Positions 63,061 through 64,000 of a DNA stretch of 64,000 nucleotides are shown one piece after another. Both the position numbers and the translations under genes were made by a program. This stretch comes from Corynebacterium sp. MSK008. Lineage in GTDB: Bacteria > Actinomycetota > Actinomycetes > Mycobacteriales > Mycobacteriaceae. The notes below the pieces were generated by a model that made no database searches, was not told the origin of the DNA, and worked only from the letters and a program-made list of their open reading frames with translations. Positions within the stretch are counted from its first letter, which is position 1. Every line of letters begins with the position of its first letter. The stretch covers positions 186,001 through 250,000 of the forward strand of contig NZ_JASPJX010000002.1 of NCBI RefSeq assembly GCF_030232585.1. The letters are read 5' to 3'.

Positions 63061-63358
63061 GTGCAAGAGCTTCTGCTTGACGACGGCGCACGCGTCCTCG
63101 CCGTCGTCGCCCACCCCGACGACATGGAGTACGGCGCCTCCGCCGCTGTTGCCAAATGGGCCGAAGACGGCGTCGAGGTGGCGTACCTGCTGCTCATGCA
63201 CGGCGAGCACGGCATCGTCTCTGGACGCCCACGAGGCGTACTTCCAGGCGCTGCCCGAGCACCCCAGCGGCGCGGAGATCGTCGGCGGGGCAGCCAAGCA
63301 GGGCGGCGAAGCGCTGGGCGTTCCGTTGGCCATCGCGTTCAAAGCCTTTGACCTCTAA
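63061..63358 (+). pseudogene. Collapsed PIG-L/LmbE deacetylase
   Basis: The N-terminus is clear: [22 protein letters not shown] carries the zinc-binding AHPDD motif, then [12 protein letters not shown]. The frame then jumps; [15 protein letters not shown] and [11 protein letters not shown], typical of the C-terminus, are in another frame. The middle of a normal 240-270 residue protein (about 450 bp) is missing. So it is an internal deletion with a frameshift, and no product is expected. Confidence 0.78.
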
Positions 63359-63396
63359 CTTTCCCCGCTGGCCTGGGTGGACATAGACTGCCAGGC

Positions 63397-64000
63397 ATGA
63401 CCAGCAAGATCCTGCTCTACTACAAGTTCCAGCCCATCGCCGACCCGGACGCGGTGCGCCTGTGGCAGCGGGACCTGTGCGAAGGCCTTGGCCTGACCGG
63501 CCGGATCATCGTGTCCAAGGACGGCATCAACGGCACCGTCGGCGGCGACATCCGCGCCTGCAAGACCTACGCCAAGAAAACCCGCGAGTACTTCAAGGGC
63601 ATCGAGTTCAAGTGGTCCGAGGGCGGGGCGGAAGACTTTCCCAAGCTCAGCGTCAAGGCCCGCGAAGAGATCGTCTCCTTCGGCGCGCCGGGCGAGCTCA
63701 AGGTGGACGAGAACGGCGTGGTCGGTGGGGGAGTGCACCTCAGCCCAGAACAGGTCAACCAGCTCGTGGCCGACAACCCAGACGCGGTATTCTTCGACGG
63801 CCGCAACGCACGCGAAGCCGAGATCGGCCGGTTCAAGGGTGCGGTCGTGCCGGACGTGGACACCACCCACGACTTCATCAAAGAGCTGGACTCCGGCAAG
63901 TACGACTGGATGAAGGACAAACCCGTCATCTCCTACTGCACCGGCGGGATCCGCTGCGAGGTGCTCTCCAGCCTCATGATCAACCGGGGATTCAAGGAGG
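63397..64000 (+). CDS. trhO: tRNA uridine(34) hydroxylase, rhodanese family (3' partial)
   Basis: 201 codons are visible; the gene runs off the window. N-terminal [20 protein letters not shown], then the UPF0176 core [16 protein letters not shown] and [20 protein letters not shown], and the rhodanese domain [16 protein letters not shown] with the catalytic loop [10 protein letters not shown]. It is the YceA/TrhO family, which hydroxylates U34 of tRNAs using oxygen. A -10 like TAGACT (63384-63389) ends 7 bases before the ATG. The C-terminal zinc-binding part is outside. Confidence 0.92.
   Translation, partial: MTSKILLYYKFQPIADPDAVRLWQRDLCEGLGLTGRIIVSKDGINGTVGGDIRACKTYAKKTREYFKGIEFKWSEGGAEDFPKLSVKAREEIVSFGAPGELKVDENGVVGGGVHLSPEQVNQLVADNPDAVFFDGRNAREAEIGRFKGAVVPDVDTTHDFIKELDSGKYDWMKDKPVISYCTGGIRCEVLSSLMINRGFKE

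Noticed and set aside
1..64000. CRISPR arrays, tRNA or rRNA genes, prophage
   Set aside because: No regularly spaced identical repeats, no cloverleaf or rRNA-like sequence and no phage structural or integrase motifs were seen by reading; a tRNAscan or phage search was not run.

Overview
The window is high-GC DNA (my estimate is low-to-mid 60s %) and reads as a Corynebacterium or close relative. The evidence is a chrSA/hrtBA-like haem-response locus, a PucR-type regulator divergent from gabTD, small secreted proteins anchored by a C-terminal helix, and many starts with almost no leader. No tRNA, rRNA, CRISPR array, transposase or phage structural gene was recognised. Genes are densely packed, often with 4-bp start/stop overlaps or convergent overlaps.

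Layout. 1-7.7 kb: a possible defence or DNA-repair cassette, made of a DUF1998 superfamily-2 helicase with a Vsr-like nuclease domain (5' end outside the window), a RelE-like/UvrD fusion and a GIY-YIG/DUF4357 protein. 7.9-19 kb: an accessory stretch with a secreted protein, two decayed copies of a HipB-like HTH plus unknown-gene module, a 2-hydroxyacid oxidation/TRAP/GntR locus placed between those copies, a Fic protein, and a CAP-domain coiled-coil surface protein with a frameshifted signal peptide. 19-23.4 kb: the first of three SdaC-type transporters, a secreted phosphoesterase, and two large inverted repeats. 23.4-38 kb: amino-acid catabolism, with gabR/gabT/gabD, a second aldehyde dehydrogenase, a ThDP enzyme, a second PucR-type regulator, and a run of amidohydrolase, N-carbamoylase, transporter, aminotransferase and flavodoxin genes. 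38-41 kb: a third transporter flanked by two paralogous small surface proteins.

41-50.5 kb: leuS, membrane proteins, an AcuI-like reductase, a VanZ/DUF202/DUF202 operon, a pRiA4b ORF-3-like protein and a DcuC-type carrier, with two copies of a roughly 125-bp palindromic element. 50.5-57.2 kb: a pirin-like cupin, the two-component system divergent from an ABC exporter across a 16-bp palindrome, an MFS carrier and a secreted anchored protein. 57.2-64 kb: a palindrome-rich gap, an FAD monooxygenase, nnr, a Nei-type glycosylase, a DUF1846 protein, an excisionase-like HTH, a collapsed PIG-L pseudogene and the start of trhO.

Beyond genes, an 11-mer CGTCGATARGC occurs 17 times by my reading (14 on +, 3 on -), inside and outside genes. 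A structured repeat containing a GCGGA-C-TCCGC stem recurs at five places. Both look like genome-scale signals.
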